A program made the translations under genes and the position numbers. Shown here piece by piece: positions 1 to 6,300 of a stretch of DNA of 7,494 bases (its first letter is position 1; every line of letters starts with the position of its first letter). This stretch comes from Bryobacterales bacterium (GTDB lineage: Bacteria > Cyanobacteriota > Vampirovibrionia > Obscuribacterales > Obscuribacteraceae): positions 1 to 7,494 of the forward strand of contig CAJCHQ010000587.1 of NCBI GenBank assembly GCA_903970295.1, written 5' to 3'. The notes under the pieces are model-generated. The model had not been told where the DNA came from, did no database searches, and saw nothing but the letters and a program-made list of their open reading frames with translations.

Positions 1-105
1 GCTGCGTTCTTGGAGAAACAACCGAGCACCTGCATCCCGGCGACCCGAAATCGCCCTCGTTGTGCAATAGGCTGCGAAGTAGTCGTGACGAGACATCTGT
101 GATGA
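1..105. other. Window edge, coding state undetermined
   Basis: This edge stretch is open in several frames, so I cannot assign it. On the + strand one frame is open from base 1 to a TGA at 100-102 and another to a TGA at 111-113. On the - strand an ATG at 94-96 opens a frame that runs off the left edge and begins MSRHDYFAAYCTTRA. None has a clear Shine-Dalgarno sequence. It may hold the 3' end of an upstream + gene or the 5' end of a divergent gene; the flanking sequence would decide. Confidence 0.3.
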
Positions 106-495
106 ATGAGTGAGGAATCCTCCGATATGCATGAAGAGAAATCCACCTGGGTCAGGCTCGGTGTCGGCTGCGCTTGTTTCTGCGTGCTATTTAGTGGCTG
201 GTACGGAATCATCAGTTTCGTGATAGGACCGGGGTACGCTCCTCTCGCGTTGGTATGTGCGACATTTTATTGGTCGATGGGATGGCTTATGTTGGCGCTT
301 ATCAAACAGGATGGGCTCAAACCAGCTCTTGTCGTATTATTGTCTTCATTTCTTCGCCTTGTCACGCCGTCTGTGATTTCGCAATGGTTTCATTCAAGAT
401 ACAATATTCCTGCCAACGCGCCGCACCTCTTCCGGAATAAATCAAATAACAATGTGGCGCCTCCTGTGCATGTGCTCTCCAGCAGATCAGGATGA
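106..495 (+). CDS. Small membrane protein, two predicted TM helices
   Basis: I do not recognise this 129-residue protein. It has a short charged N-terminus, then two strongly hydrophobic segments at about residues 17-40 and 44-66. A third, weaker hydrophobic stretch lies at about 72-92, followed by a polar tail rich in Asn and Ser. It is probably an inner-membrane protein. The ATG at 106 has no visible ribosome site. The in-frame ATG at 127 (codon 8) has GAGGA at 112-116 ten bases upstream and may be the real start, giving 122 residues; that GAGGA lies in a small inverted repeat (GAGGA-A-TCCTC, 112-122). The gene stops with TGA and converges on the TonB-C-like gene across about 100 bases. No function can be assigned. 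Confidence 0.5.
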   Translation: MSEESSDMHEEKSTWVRLGVGCACFCVLFSGWYGIISFVIGPGYAPLALVCATFYWSMGWLMLALIKQDGLKPALVVLLSSFLRLVTPSVISQWFHSRYNIPANAPHLFRNKSNNNVAPPVHVLSSRSG

Positions 496-597
496 ATCTT
501 TCACGCCATGTTGGTGTTCCAGTTAGTGGGCGACGACGCCACCACCCGAACCGAACGCAAAGCATACCCTCGCGCTTTCGCAATCAGATCGAACTGG

Positions 598-691
598 GTC
601 AATCTGCCTTGCGTTGATAATGCAGTTCTTCGGCTGACACGGACTTCGGATCTGCAAGACTCACCTTGAAGTTCAGCTCCGCCGCATTACC
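598..691 (-). repeat. Direct repeat, left arm (3' end of TonB-C-like gene)
   Basis: This segment holds the last 31 codons or so of the TonB-C-like gene. It aligns with 5360-5451 in the same orientation: by hand, about 84 of 94 columns match, with two single-base gaps in the second copy. A 23-base exact run pairs 606-628 with 5368-5390. Similarity starts almost exactly at the stop codon. Confidence 0.85.
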
Positions 692-1552
692 TTTTAGACG
701 CGGCGCTTCATACATAAAAAGCAGGTCGAAAGCGGCTTTTGATGGTGCGCCCTTGGGGAGTGGCACGGTCGGAAAGGATGCTTTAACTGCATCGACTTCA
801 GTTTGATCATAGTCCGGATGCTTGCTACCAGAAAGAATTTTCAACCAATCAAGGCTACCATCTGCATTCACCGATATCCGAACGGTAGCATCGTATGATT
901 CTCTCTCTTTGAGGGCAGGTAGTTCGGACTTCCAATTTGAGCGAATTTTGGACACCAGCATGTCGCTGTACAAAATAGCCGGCTCGAACGTGTGTATCTT
1001 AAAACCCTCTCCCAGCCGAGGGTCTGGAGTCTTCTTGTCCGGATAAGACTCGAAGAAAATGTCGACCGCATAGCCTTGATATGTTTTCCCTCTAGGAGGC
1101 TTCACTCCTTTCAGTGCGGCGCAGACCAAGTGTTCAGCTGCTGTGCGGGACTGCTCATCGTCGTCATCGTCAGCGTTGACATAGATCTCTTGACCGTCTC
1201 TGTAAAAACTCACATACACTGGTTGAAAAGTCGGCTTGTGCGCAGCGAGCCATCGCTCGCGAACCCTGAGCGCGATTTCCGTGACAAACGCACGCAACTC
1301 TGGCTCTGCTTGTGATGGCGGTCCGCCAATTCCGATGCGTTGAATGTAGTTGAACCACTGCAATGGCAAATATCTCTTCGGCAATTTATGACTGACATTT
1401 GCAAGGGATTTGTGCGTCAGCTGTGCATTTGTATTTTTCTTTGGTTCTGCGTTTGTCGACGCCTCTGCGGCTCCACTTCCCGCGCTGTTCATAAGAGTCA
1501 ATGCAAGAAGCAGCGACTTGCATGATGCCAGCGATTTTGGATCGGTCCTCAT
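599..1552 (-). CDS. Secreted protein with two TonB-C-like domains
   Basis: This 317-residue product begins with a Sec-type signal peptide: basic start, hydrophobic core around SLLLALTL, small residues near SAGSGAAEA. It has a linker rich in Asn, Lys and Thr. Two regions look like TonB/TolA C-terminal domains. The first is at about 84-168. The second, clearer one at about 192-284 has a W-containing helix (KIRSNWKSELP), the strand and turn VRISVNADGSLDWLKI, then SGSKHPDYD and a closing FPTVPLP segment. An acidic run ADDDDDE interrupts the first domain. The TonB inner-membrane anchor and ExbB/ExbD neighbours are absent, so it is probably not an energy transducer for outer-membrane transport; the fold may serve an envelope-binding role (inference). 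I chose ATG 1552 because GAGG sits six bases upstream. A TTG at 1564 adds four residues but its AAAGGTGA is too close. A decayed copy of this locus lies at 5360-5488. Confidence 0.8.
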   Translation of the reverse strand: MRTDPKSLASCKSLLLALTLMNSAGSGAAEASTNAEPKKNTNAQLTHKSLANVSHKLPKRYLPLQWFNYIQRIGIGGPPSQAEPELRAFVTEIALRVRERWLAAHKPTFQPVYVSFYRDGQEIYVNADDDDDEQSRTAAEHLVCAALKGVKPPRGKTYQGYAVDIFFESYPDKKTPDPRLGEGFKIHTFEPAILYSDMLVSKIRSNWKSELPALKERESYDATVRISVNADGSLDWLKILSGSKHPDYDQTEVDAVKASFPTVPLPKGAPSKAAFDLLFMYEAPRLKGNAAELNFKVSLADPKSVSAEELHYQRKAD

Positions 1553-1614
1553 TTTTCGCCTCAATCACCTTTGAATTCTTCGCCCTAAATCTTTGACCAA
1601 ACATGCTTTTGCGC

Positions 1615-1656
1615 TTCCCGACGCATAGCTTAAACGCGCCAGTCCATACTATTAGG
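1615..1656 (-). repeat. Direct repeat, right arm (TonB-C-like gene upstream flank)
   Basis: This stretch, about 60-100 bases upstream of the TonB-C-like gene start, aligns with 5447-5488: about 36 of 42 positions match, including a 23-base exact run (1626-1648 with 5458-5480). It is non-coding here. Its retention beside the decayed copy shows that the duplicated unit extended upstream of the gene. It could hold the promoter or leader of that gene (inference). Confidence 0.8.
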
Positions 1657-1992
1657 AGGAGCTTGAGGCCGGGTCTACTTATAAACTTGGGGAAATCGAG
1701 ATTCTTCGGTGCTGACTTCCAGGCGCTTTTGGGCCGTTCAGTGCGCAAAGAAAAGGTGCTCGGTAAACGTCGATGTTCGCTCGACGTTGTTGTCACTGCC
1801 AAATAGCTCGCACAACGTTATTGCTACGCAGGATGCGGATTGTGTTCAATCGGCGCTGAAAAGTTTTTTTGCCGAGAGTTGATTAAAATCACTGACTTTT
1901 ACTGCCCGTGCGCCATGCACTTATCATACTCGAGCTAGTTTCTGCAACTCAACGGTAAGAATTGCCGGTCGGCATCGTCAAAGGTAATGGGC

Positions 1993-2073
1993 ATGGCCGG
2001 CGTCGCAGACAAAACTTCATCCGAGTCCAGGTTGGTTGATCAGGCTTTTAGGCTTACAATATTCACTAGATGA
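1993..2073 (+). CDS. Possible 26-residue upstream ORF
   Basis: A short frame starts at ATG 1993 with AAAGG eight bases upstream (1980-1984). It begins MAGVADKTSSESRL and ends with a TGA at 2071-2073 that overlaps the ATG at 2070. This ATGA overlap is typical of translational coupling, and the downstream gene has no ribosome site of its own. An ATG at 1987 is in the same frame. Such a short frame could arise by chance, so this is tentative. Confidence 0.2.
   Translation: MAGVADKTSSESRLVDQAFRLTIFTR
2032..2060 (+). promoter_or_regulatory. Weak sigma-70-like promoter candidate
   Basis: TTGGTT (2032-2037) and TACAAT (2055-2060) are separated by 17 bases. The -10 matches five of six consensus bases, the -35 only three. 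A start site near 2067 would leave the transcript for the gene at 2070 almost leaderless, which fits the missing ribosome site. It conflicts with the coupled upstream ORF idea, and only one of the two can be right. Confidence 0.25.
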
Positions 2074-2549
2074 TGTGTTTTGCTAGATTTCTGTTGATTT
2101 TTTCAATGGCGCTCGCCAGCGCTCCGGCGAACGGAGAACAGGAACCAGCCTGTCTCAAAATCTTTGGGCGTCCAACAGTGGAAGGTAATGGAACTTGCAC
2201 AATGGGTTGTTCGGTAGAATCCATCAAAAAGTTAGAAAGGCAGCAGGCCTCGCGGCGCACAATAACCTATTGGTGCAAGCAAAACATCACTGCTATCAGC
2301 CCCAAATATAGACCGCGGCTTCGGGATCATCCCGTCTCCTATATAGGCACGTTCCAGGGCAAGAGTGAAAATGGCACTCTTCATCCGACAGCTCGTTTTC
2401 CGGAAGACGCAAGAAATGCCGCGCTGGAGATTCTAAGCAAGACGCCACCACTGACAACACCACCAACAGACGAACCTTACCGGCGCGGATTGCTGATCAG
2501 GTTCACTAGCCTAAAGATGACTGTTGCGCTGGCGCCTAAGAAATTCTAG
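2070..2549 (+). CDS. Secreted cysteine-containing protein, unknown
   Basis: This 159-residue protein has a clear signal peptide (hydrophobic core ARFLLIFSMALASA, likely cleavage near residue 20-22). The mature part carries four cysteines at 28, 43, 47 and 69, enough for two disulfides outside the membrane. From about 75 to 146 the pattern of a strand, an NGTLHPTARF turn, a helix DARNAALEILSK, a PPLTTPP loop and a final strand RGLLIRFTS loosely resembles a degenerate TonB/TolA C-terminal domain. That is inference from the pattern only, not a firm match. Two start codons lie in tandem (2070 and 2073) with no Shine-Dalgarno sequence. The stop is TAG, followed five codons later by an in-frame TAA. 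Its role is unknown. Confidence 0.65.
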   Translation: MMCFARFLLIFSMALASAPANGEQEPACLKIFGRPTVEGNGTCTMGCSVESIKKLERQQASRRTITYWCKQNITAISPKYRPRLRDHPVSYIGTFQGKSENGTLHPTARFPEDARNAALEILSKTPPLTTPPTDEPYRRGLLIRFTSLKMTVALAPKKF

Positions 2550-2603
2550 ATATCTTTGTCAAATTAAAGCTTTTAGGAGTCACTCGAAACACACATGAGA
2601 AAA

Positions 2604-2632
2604 TTGACTGACAGCATTTTCAAGCTAAAAAT
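2604..2632 (+). promoter_or_regulatory. Sigma-70-like promoter candidate
   Basis: TTGACT at 2604-2609 matches five of six -35 bases. After 17 bases comes AAAAAT (2627-2632), four of six -10 bases; TAAAAA at 2626-2631 with a 16-base spacer is equally good. The next plausible + gene starts about 330 bases further on, so the leader would be long or would span the decayed fragment. Confidence 0.3.
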
Positions 2633-2662
2633 TTAAGGTACGGAGATAAGTAAACACCGCAG

Positions 2663-2917
2663 TTACGATGAATCGGAAGGCGTCTCTTCCGGCGCAGGCG
2701 GTGGCGGTTCTGAAGCTTTGTCTTCCAACTCTTTCCAGGCTTGAGCCGTTAGCTGGTCCGAGTCCAGACACGGTTCCTTGTATTTATGTGCAAACCGGCC
2801 ATTTTGAAATGCGACGAGCCGGCAAAATTTATGCGAATACGCACTTGGAAGAGGCGCAGGCGGTAAGATGGAAGCATGAACGCCCCGGGCGACGATCGAT
2901 TCACGACATCCGCGCAT
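2663..2917 (-). pseudogene. Probable C-terminal remnant of an unknown gene
   Basis: This 84-codon frame looks unlike protein in its first 35 residues but convincing afterwards. From FQNGRFAHKYKEPC it continues with a helical WKELEDKASE stretch and an acidic, proline-rich tail ending PPPPAPEETPSDSS before a TAA stop. The ATG at 2917 has no ribosome site. The simplest reading is the 3' end of a - strand gene whose front has been lost or scrambled. A frame on the opposite strand (2668-2925) covers the same bases but is less protein-like. It could also be a real small gene with a misjudged start. Confidence 0.35.
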
Positions 2918-2967
2918 CGAACTAATTGCTTAGACGCAGCAGAACGCAGATAGAAAGCCACTTGAGT

Positions 2968-3273
2968 ATGCAACAAACGAGAGAAAGCTCGACAACAATT
3001 GGAACAGTGTCAGCAAGTATCTGCGTTGTCGCTGGCATTGTGTGGGGATTGATTCAGCGTGACTGTGAGGGTTGGGTTCTGGGCACAGCCTTCACTTCTG
3101 CCTTCCTGGGTGTATGTCTGTTTCTTGCCTGGGTAGCATTTCGGGACAGATCGCGAGTCCGCATCATTATTTTCCTGCTTGTTGGTGTTCTCCTGAGTAC
3201 TTTTTTCACTTACCTAATATCAGACTCATCGGACCATCACGAATGGCTATCTGCGCAGCTTTCTCAAGCATAA
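2968..3273 (+). CDS. Small three-TM membrane protein
   Basis: I do not recognise this protein. From ATG 2968 it is 101 residues with three hydrophobic helices at about 10-29, 35-58 and 64-84. The second and third are joined by a basic loop (RDRSRVR), which the positive-inside rule would place in the cytoplasm. The frame can be extended to a TTG at 2926 (115 residues), but those residues are polar and no ribosome site supports either start; I prefer the ATG. Downstream, another frame ends at 3320 with a coding-like tail (LNDLQEEKVEPKK), so the true C-terminus may have been changed by a frameshift. It lies about 90 bases before the TPR lipoprotein gene, same strand, and may be cotranscribed with it. 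Confidence 0.55.
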   Translation: MQQTRESSTTIGTVSASICVVAGIVWGLIQRDCEGWVLGTAFTSAFLGVCLFLAWVAFRDRSRVRIIIFLLVGVLLSTFFTYLISDSSDHHEWLSAQLSQA

Positions 3274-3365
3274 CCCAGCTGAATGACCTGCAGGAGGAAA
3301 AGGTCGAGCCGAAAAAATAGAAGATGATATTTTTCGTTGAAAGTCCTGCGCCTGGAGCGACCAAT

Positions 3366-3668
3366 TTGGCACAAAGCAATCAGAAGCGCAACGTTCATCG
3401 GCGAATGACTATCATTGCCATATTTTTTGTGCCGCTCACGCTCTGCTCATGCTCAGTCTCGTCGATATTTGAAGGAAACCAGGGCCGGTGGGAATCTGTA
3501 GCAGTAGACTTTAACAACTACCGACGAACACCCGATACTCGCACTACTCTTCTAGCCGCCCAACGCTTTATCACCAAAAACAAAGACCCACTTACGATGC
3601 CTATGGGTTTGGCATTCGCCGGAGAGGCTTGCTGGGAAGCTGGATATGATGAAAAAGTTGACTACTAG
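3366..3668 (+). CDS. N-terminal part of interrupted TPR lipoprotein
   Basis: This 100-codon frame encodes a basic N-region (KRNVHRR), a hydrophobic core MTIIAIFFVPLTL and a cysteine pair CSC. The second cysteine fits a lipobox best (LCSC), so the product is probably exported and lipid-anchored. A helical stretch follows (TLLAAQRFITKN, then LAFAGEACWEAGYDEKVDY) that reads as the start of a TPR-like repeat, broken by TAG at 3666. I chose TTG 3366 because GGAG (3354-3357) lies eight bases upstream and it gives a normal signal peptide. ATG 3324 extends the frame without a well-placed ribosome site; ATG 3405 would lose the basic N-region. The frame continues beyond the TAG, without shift, into the next feature, so the two are halves of one gene. 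Confidence 0.6.
   Translation: MAQSNQKRNVHRRMTIIAIFFVPLTLCSCSVSSIFEGNQGRWESVAVDFNNYRRTPDTRTTLLAAQRFITKNKDPLTMPMGLAFAGEACWEAGYDEKVDY
3666..3668 (+). other. In-frame amber codon splitting the TPR gene
   Basis: The reading frame runs VDY-TAG-LNQSLDACL with no shift, and the following 14 codons before GTG 3711 continue the helical repeat. With the TTG 3366 start, the amber falls at codon 101 of a 622-codon frame. TAG also ends the genes at 2070-2549 and 6588-7463, so it is a normal stop here and not a reassigned codon. A nonsense mutation or a sequencing error is the plain explanation; suppression is possible but unsupported. Confidence 0.85.
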
Positions 3669-3710
3669 CTTAACCAAAGCCTGGACGCGTGCCTAAAATC
3701 GAGAAGATAC

Positions 3711-5234
3711 GTGGGAGCCCTCAATGTCTATGCGATTAAGGCAAACATGGCTTTGCGAGCTGGTAACTTTAATGCAGCTAACACAATTGCCAAAGCAACA
3801 ATAGGATTGCTGGACAAATTAGCAGTAAACGAGCCGGAAAACTATGACTCCGCCAACAGAACCGTAGGTTGGCTCAGTAATCCTTTTCAGATTTATCTCA
3901 ACTTATGCAATCTCTACTTTCTTCAGAACGATCCTGAAGGCGCAAGACTTATTGCCGCTGGAGTAGTCAGCAACGTCGTTAAGCTGAACCCAAATGTGAA
4001 ACCGATAGATCGACGATTGTACGAATTGCTCACTGCTTTTGCGACAGCCGCATCTTATGAAACTGGGAACATTAAAGACGCTAGGAAATTCGCAGAATCA
4101 GCACAACGTGATTGGACAACCGATATAGTGCCCGCGGATGATGACGAATTTCTGGCCATGGGAAGCGAGGGTCCCGGTCTGGACATTTGGACCTTTGCTG
4201 GCTGTGAGTGTTTGAAAGCCGGTGACTATGATCTCGCTGAAAAATTCTTCAACGGTCATGAAGGTTTGGCTTTCTCAGATGAAAGTGTTCATCGCCACGA
4301 AAAAGCTTTACAGGACATTGCTAATCCTAATCGGTTACAGCCATACTTGGATCCTCTACACAGCACGATCAGATACCTTTTTACGTCTGGCAATGATACA
4401 GCTTTGCTTCACATCCTTAATTATTTAGAACCGAGGGTCAAAAATATCGATGTCAAATTGGACATCCAAACAGAAAAAGCGATTTATGCGAGGCGCTCGA
4501 ACAATAAGCGCTTAGCGGCACAATATAGGCACGACGCACTTGAAACTGCGAGGGACTGCACCAAGCAAGCAGGAACGGATTCAGAAACGGATAGCGACTA
4601 CACCCCGAGCGCACGTTGGTGCCTTATCTTCATAACAAATTATGCCATCATGGACGGTGACTTCGATCAGGCAAAACAGGCTTTGAGTCTGCTCGATGCA
4701 CACGACAGACATCCAGACCACAGCCATACCAACTCGCAACGACGCGCGAGTATCGAGTTTTTTTCAGGCGACTTACAAGACGCACACAATGAGCTGTCAA
4801 AACTTTGCTCCAATGGCGAAGACTTTGACTTTCAATACTTTCCAGACGGCTCGGCCGGCTATGCCCATCTGGCACTCGGCAATCTAAATGTTCGGCAAGG
4901 AGAGATTGGTAAAGCGATCGCCAATTACTGTATTGCCAGAGATCTGGCAGAGAAATTTGCTAACACACCTTCCAACGTGGCTAGATTGCGAGGTGATGTA
5001 AACAACCTCGCTACTATGCATCTAGCGCTTGCAGCAGCGTACGAGAAAACCGGACAACTAAAGGAGTCGTTGGCAGAGATCGAGAAGGTCATTATTTTTC
5101 GCCGCCGAATGGACAAAATATCGAGAGTTCAGGTAATTGACCGATACGTTCAGTTATTGAAGAAAGTCGGTGACAGGCAGCACTCAGCCGCATACGAAGT
5201 CGAAGCGGCAGGGGTTAGGAAAACAATACCATGA
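3711..5234 (+). CDS. TPR-repeat protein, C-terminal part of interrupted gene
   Basis: This 507-residue frame from GTG 3711 is almost wholly helical with TPR-like repeats. The clearest are at about 3-36 (YAIKANMALRAGNFNAA), 61-92 (LCNLYFLQNDPEGARLI), 106-136, 158-182 (CLKAGDYDLAEKFF), 301-331 (YAIMDGDFDQAKQAL), 345-367 (FFSGDLQDAHNELSKL), 383-415 (LALGNLNVRQGEIGKAIANY) and 435-466 (AAAYEKTGQLKESLAEIEKV). TPRs bind partner proteins, so this is likely a scaffold in the envelope, the partner being unknown. The frame is continuous with 3366-3668 apart from one TAG, so GTG 3711 is probably not the native start. A weak GAGAAG (3701-3706) precedes it, so reinitiation could yield a cytoplasmic version without the signal peptide. 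The long body shows no other stop or shift, which suggests the interruption is recent or not real. Confidence 0.75.
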   Translation: MGALNVYAIKANMALRAGNFNAANTIAKATIGLLDKLAVNEPENYDSANRTVGWLSNPFQIYLNLCNLYFLQNDPEGARLIAAGVVSNVVKLNPNVKPIDRRLYELLTAFATAASYETGNIKDARKFAESAQRDWTTDIVPADDDEFLAMGSEGPGLDIWTFAGCECLKAGDYDLAEKFFNGHEGLAFSDESVHRHEKALQDIANPNRLQPYLDPLHSTIRYLFTSGNDTALLHILNYLEPRVKNIDVKLDIQTEKAIYARRSNNKRLAAQYRHDALETARDCTKQAGTDSETDSDYTPSARWCLIFITNYAIMDGDFDQAKQALSLLDAHDRHPDHSHTNSQRRASIEFFSGDLQDAHNELSKLCSNGEDFDFQYFPDGSAGYAHLALGNLNVRQGEIGKAIANYCIARDLAEKFANTPSNVARLRGDVNNLATMHLALAAAYEKTGQLKESLAEIEKVIIFRRRMDKISRVQVIDRYVQLLKKVGDRQHSAAYEVEAAGVRKTIP

Positions 5235-5633
5235 GTAGTGCGTGTAACGACAAGCGACTATGCGATAGACAGGGCAGTTCGGACTTGCGACACCGATTTG
5301 CTCAAGAGCCTTCGGTGGAGATAGACAATTATTCCAAAACATTGGAGAGGCTCGCGTCCGTCAATCCGCCTTGCGTTGATAATGCAGTTCCTCGGCAGAC
5401 ATGGTCTTCGGGTCTGCAAGCTTACCTTGAAGTTAGCTCCGCCGCATTCCCGCGCCGTAGCTTAAACGCGCCAGTCCATAATAATAGGAAGCGAGAGGCG
5501 CTTGAAAGACAGTTTCGTCCGCACCAGCGTCGAAGGTCCATAAACAGGGCCGGCTGTTCAACTCGTGCAAATCGGCTCGAGACTCGAACCATCGACAACG
5601 CGCAGAGAGCCATTTGGTCCCTTTAGTCGTGCT
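5235..5633. other. Intergenic region holding a decayed locus
   Basis: The roughly 400 bases between the TPR gene and the single-TM protein hold the truncated TonB-C-like remnant at 5360-5488. A + frame (5231-5626) starts in an ATGA overlap with the TPR stop but reads antisense through the remnant, so I do not count it as a gene. Bases 5489-5633 show no further clear similarity to the region upstream of the intact copy. A short inverted repeat, TCGAGACTCGA, lies near 5577. Confidence 0.55.
5360..5488 (-). pseudogene. Internally deleted remnant of a TonB-C-like paralogue
   Basis: Bases 5360-5451 match the 3' end of the intact TonB-C-like gene (598-691), and 5447-5488 match its upstream flank (1615-1656). 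About 920 bases, nearly the whole gene, are missing between them. Read on the - strand, the tail still encodes LADPKTMSAEELHYQRKAD and a TGA; the intact gene has LADPKSVSAEELHYQRKAD. Several differences here are synonymous (GCC GAG versus GCC GAA; GCG versus GCA), so the copy probably diverged as a working gene before the deletion. Two single-base deletions further upstream break the frame. The two arms meet in the shared sequence near 5447-5451. No product is expected. Confidence 0.8.
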
Positions 5634-6296
5634 ATGCTGCATTGTGAAACTTCAGGCCCACTCGACTCCCAATCAATTATTGTGCAGCGACTTATCGAAA
5701 AAAGGTGGACACGCTTCGAAGTGACGGTACTCATCGGTGCTGCGATATCTGCGGCTGTGCTTTCGGCCGTAATACAAGAATTCGGAGTTTGGCAGAAAAC
5801 TTCGTCAGAGCTGGTACGCCTAAAGAATCTCGCCCAATGGAATTTGCAGGTCCTGAAAGAGCGGTCTGAAAGCGACAGACAAGATTCGGAACGAACTTAC
5901 GCGACTTTTTGCAAAGAGCACAAACAATACCTAAAAGCGGCTATGGTTAAGGTCGCGCAGAACCGGATTCTTGGGGTGAAGCCTTGGTCCGGCCTCAGTC
6001 AAGTTGAGGAGGAATTATTATTTGGTCCCGCTCCCATTGCTTTTTATATCGGAAGAAAGCGAGATGTTCGAGTCTACTTCGATCAAGATCGAAACGGAAT
6101 TATTATGAATCCCGCCTCAACCCGGCTTGCCGATGTAAGTACTGACTTGCAATCAATCGCGAAGAAATTTCACTTGAAACAGTCTCAATATGTTCCCGGC
6201 ATCTACGGTCTAGATCCTGCTAGCGGAAAAGCCCAAATTTGGGACTCCATCGACCCTAATCGCCTCGGAATGGAATTCTGGGGCAAGCGGAACTAA
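5634..6296 (+). CDS. Single-TM protein with coiled region, unknown
   Basis: I do not recognise this protein. From ATG 5634 it has 220 residues: a short polar N-terminus, a basic patch (EKRWTR), one TM helix at about 28-50 (VTVLIGAAISAAVLSAVIQ) and a long charged helix at about 55-110 that may form a coiled coil. A mixed C-terminal domain follows, including YIGRKRDVRVYFDQDRNG. The DQDRNG segment (residues 150-155) resembles the start of a calcium-binding DxDxNG loop but lacks the acidic residue at position 12, so binding is doubtful. The frame extends back to ATG 5565, but those codons overlap decayed sequence and look non-native. No clear ribosome site precedes either start; GTG at codon 17 is another option. 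The topology suggests an anchored protein with the C-terminal part outside the cytoplasm (inference). Confidence 0.6.
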   Translation: MLHCETSGPLDSQSIIVQRLIEKRWTRFEVTVLIGAAISAAVLSAVIQEFGVWQKTSSELVRLKNLAQWNLQVLKERSESDRQDSERTYATFCKEHKQYLKAAMVKVAQNRILGVKPWSGLSQVEEELLFGPAPIAFYIGRKRDVRVYFDQDRNGIIMNPASTRLADVSTDLQSIAKKFHLKQSQYVPGIYGLDPASGKAQIWDSIDPNRLGMEFWGKRN

Positions 6297-6300
6297 AATC

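Larger units (their letters stand above)
1565..2069. other. Intergenic region, no confident gene
   Basis: These roughly 500 bases lie between the divergent TonB-C-like gene and the secreted protein at 2070. Open frames here are short, lack ribosome sites and read through the adjacent gene on the wrong strand or frame, so I treat them as chance. It contains the right-arm repeat at 1615-1656, a possible 26-codon upstream ORF at 1993-2073 and a weak promoter before 2070. No terminator with a convincing T-tract was seen. Confidence 0.5.

Noticed and set aside
526..542. Hairpin between convergent genes (GTGGGCG-ACGA-CGCCAC)
   Set aside because: The stem is interrupted by a bulge and there is no T-tract on either strand, so a terminator call is not supported.
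1386..1802. 138-codon - frame upstream of and overlapping the TonB-C-like gene
   Set aside because: Overlaps the start of a well-supported gene in another frame and has no ribosome site. Its similarity to the - frame near 5460 only reflects the DNA repeat.
1850..1875. T-run with flanking TCGGC and GCCGA
   Set aside because: The stem has only five pairs and the T-run lies inside the loop, not after the stem.
2595..2636. 13-codon frame from ATG 2595
   Set aside because: AGGAG is 15 bases upstream, too far, and the frame overlaps the promoter candidate.
2668..2925. 85-codon + frame after the promoter candidate at 2604
   Set aside because: No ribosome site at usable distance, and the composition is less protein-like than the opposite-strand tail.
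5540..5600. tRNA-like T-loop sequence on the - strand (GGTTCGAGTC)
   Set aside because: Only two base pairs form in the T-stem, and no matching acceptor stem or anticodon arm was found upstream.
5231..5626. 131-codon + frame starting in an ATGA overlap with the TPR gene stop
   Set aside because: Most of it reads antisense through the decayed TonB-C-like remnant, and the residue composition is Arg-rich and not protein-like. Only the first 40 or so codons could be native.
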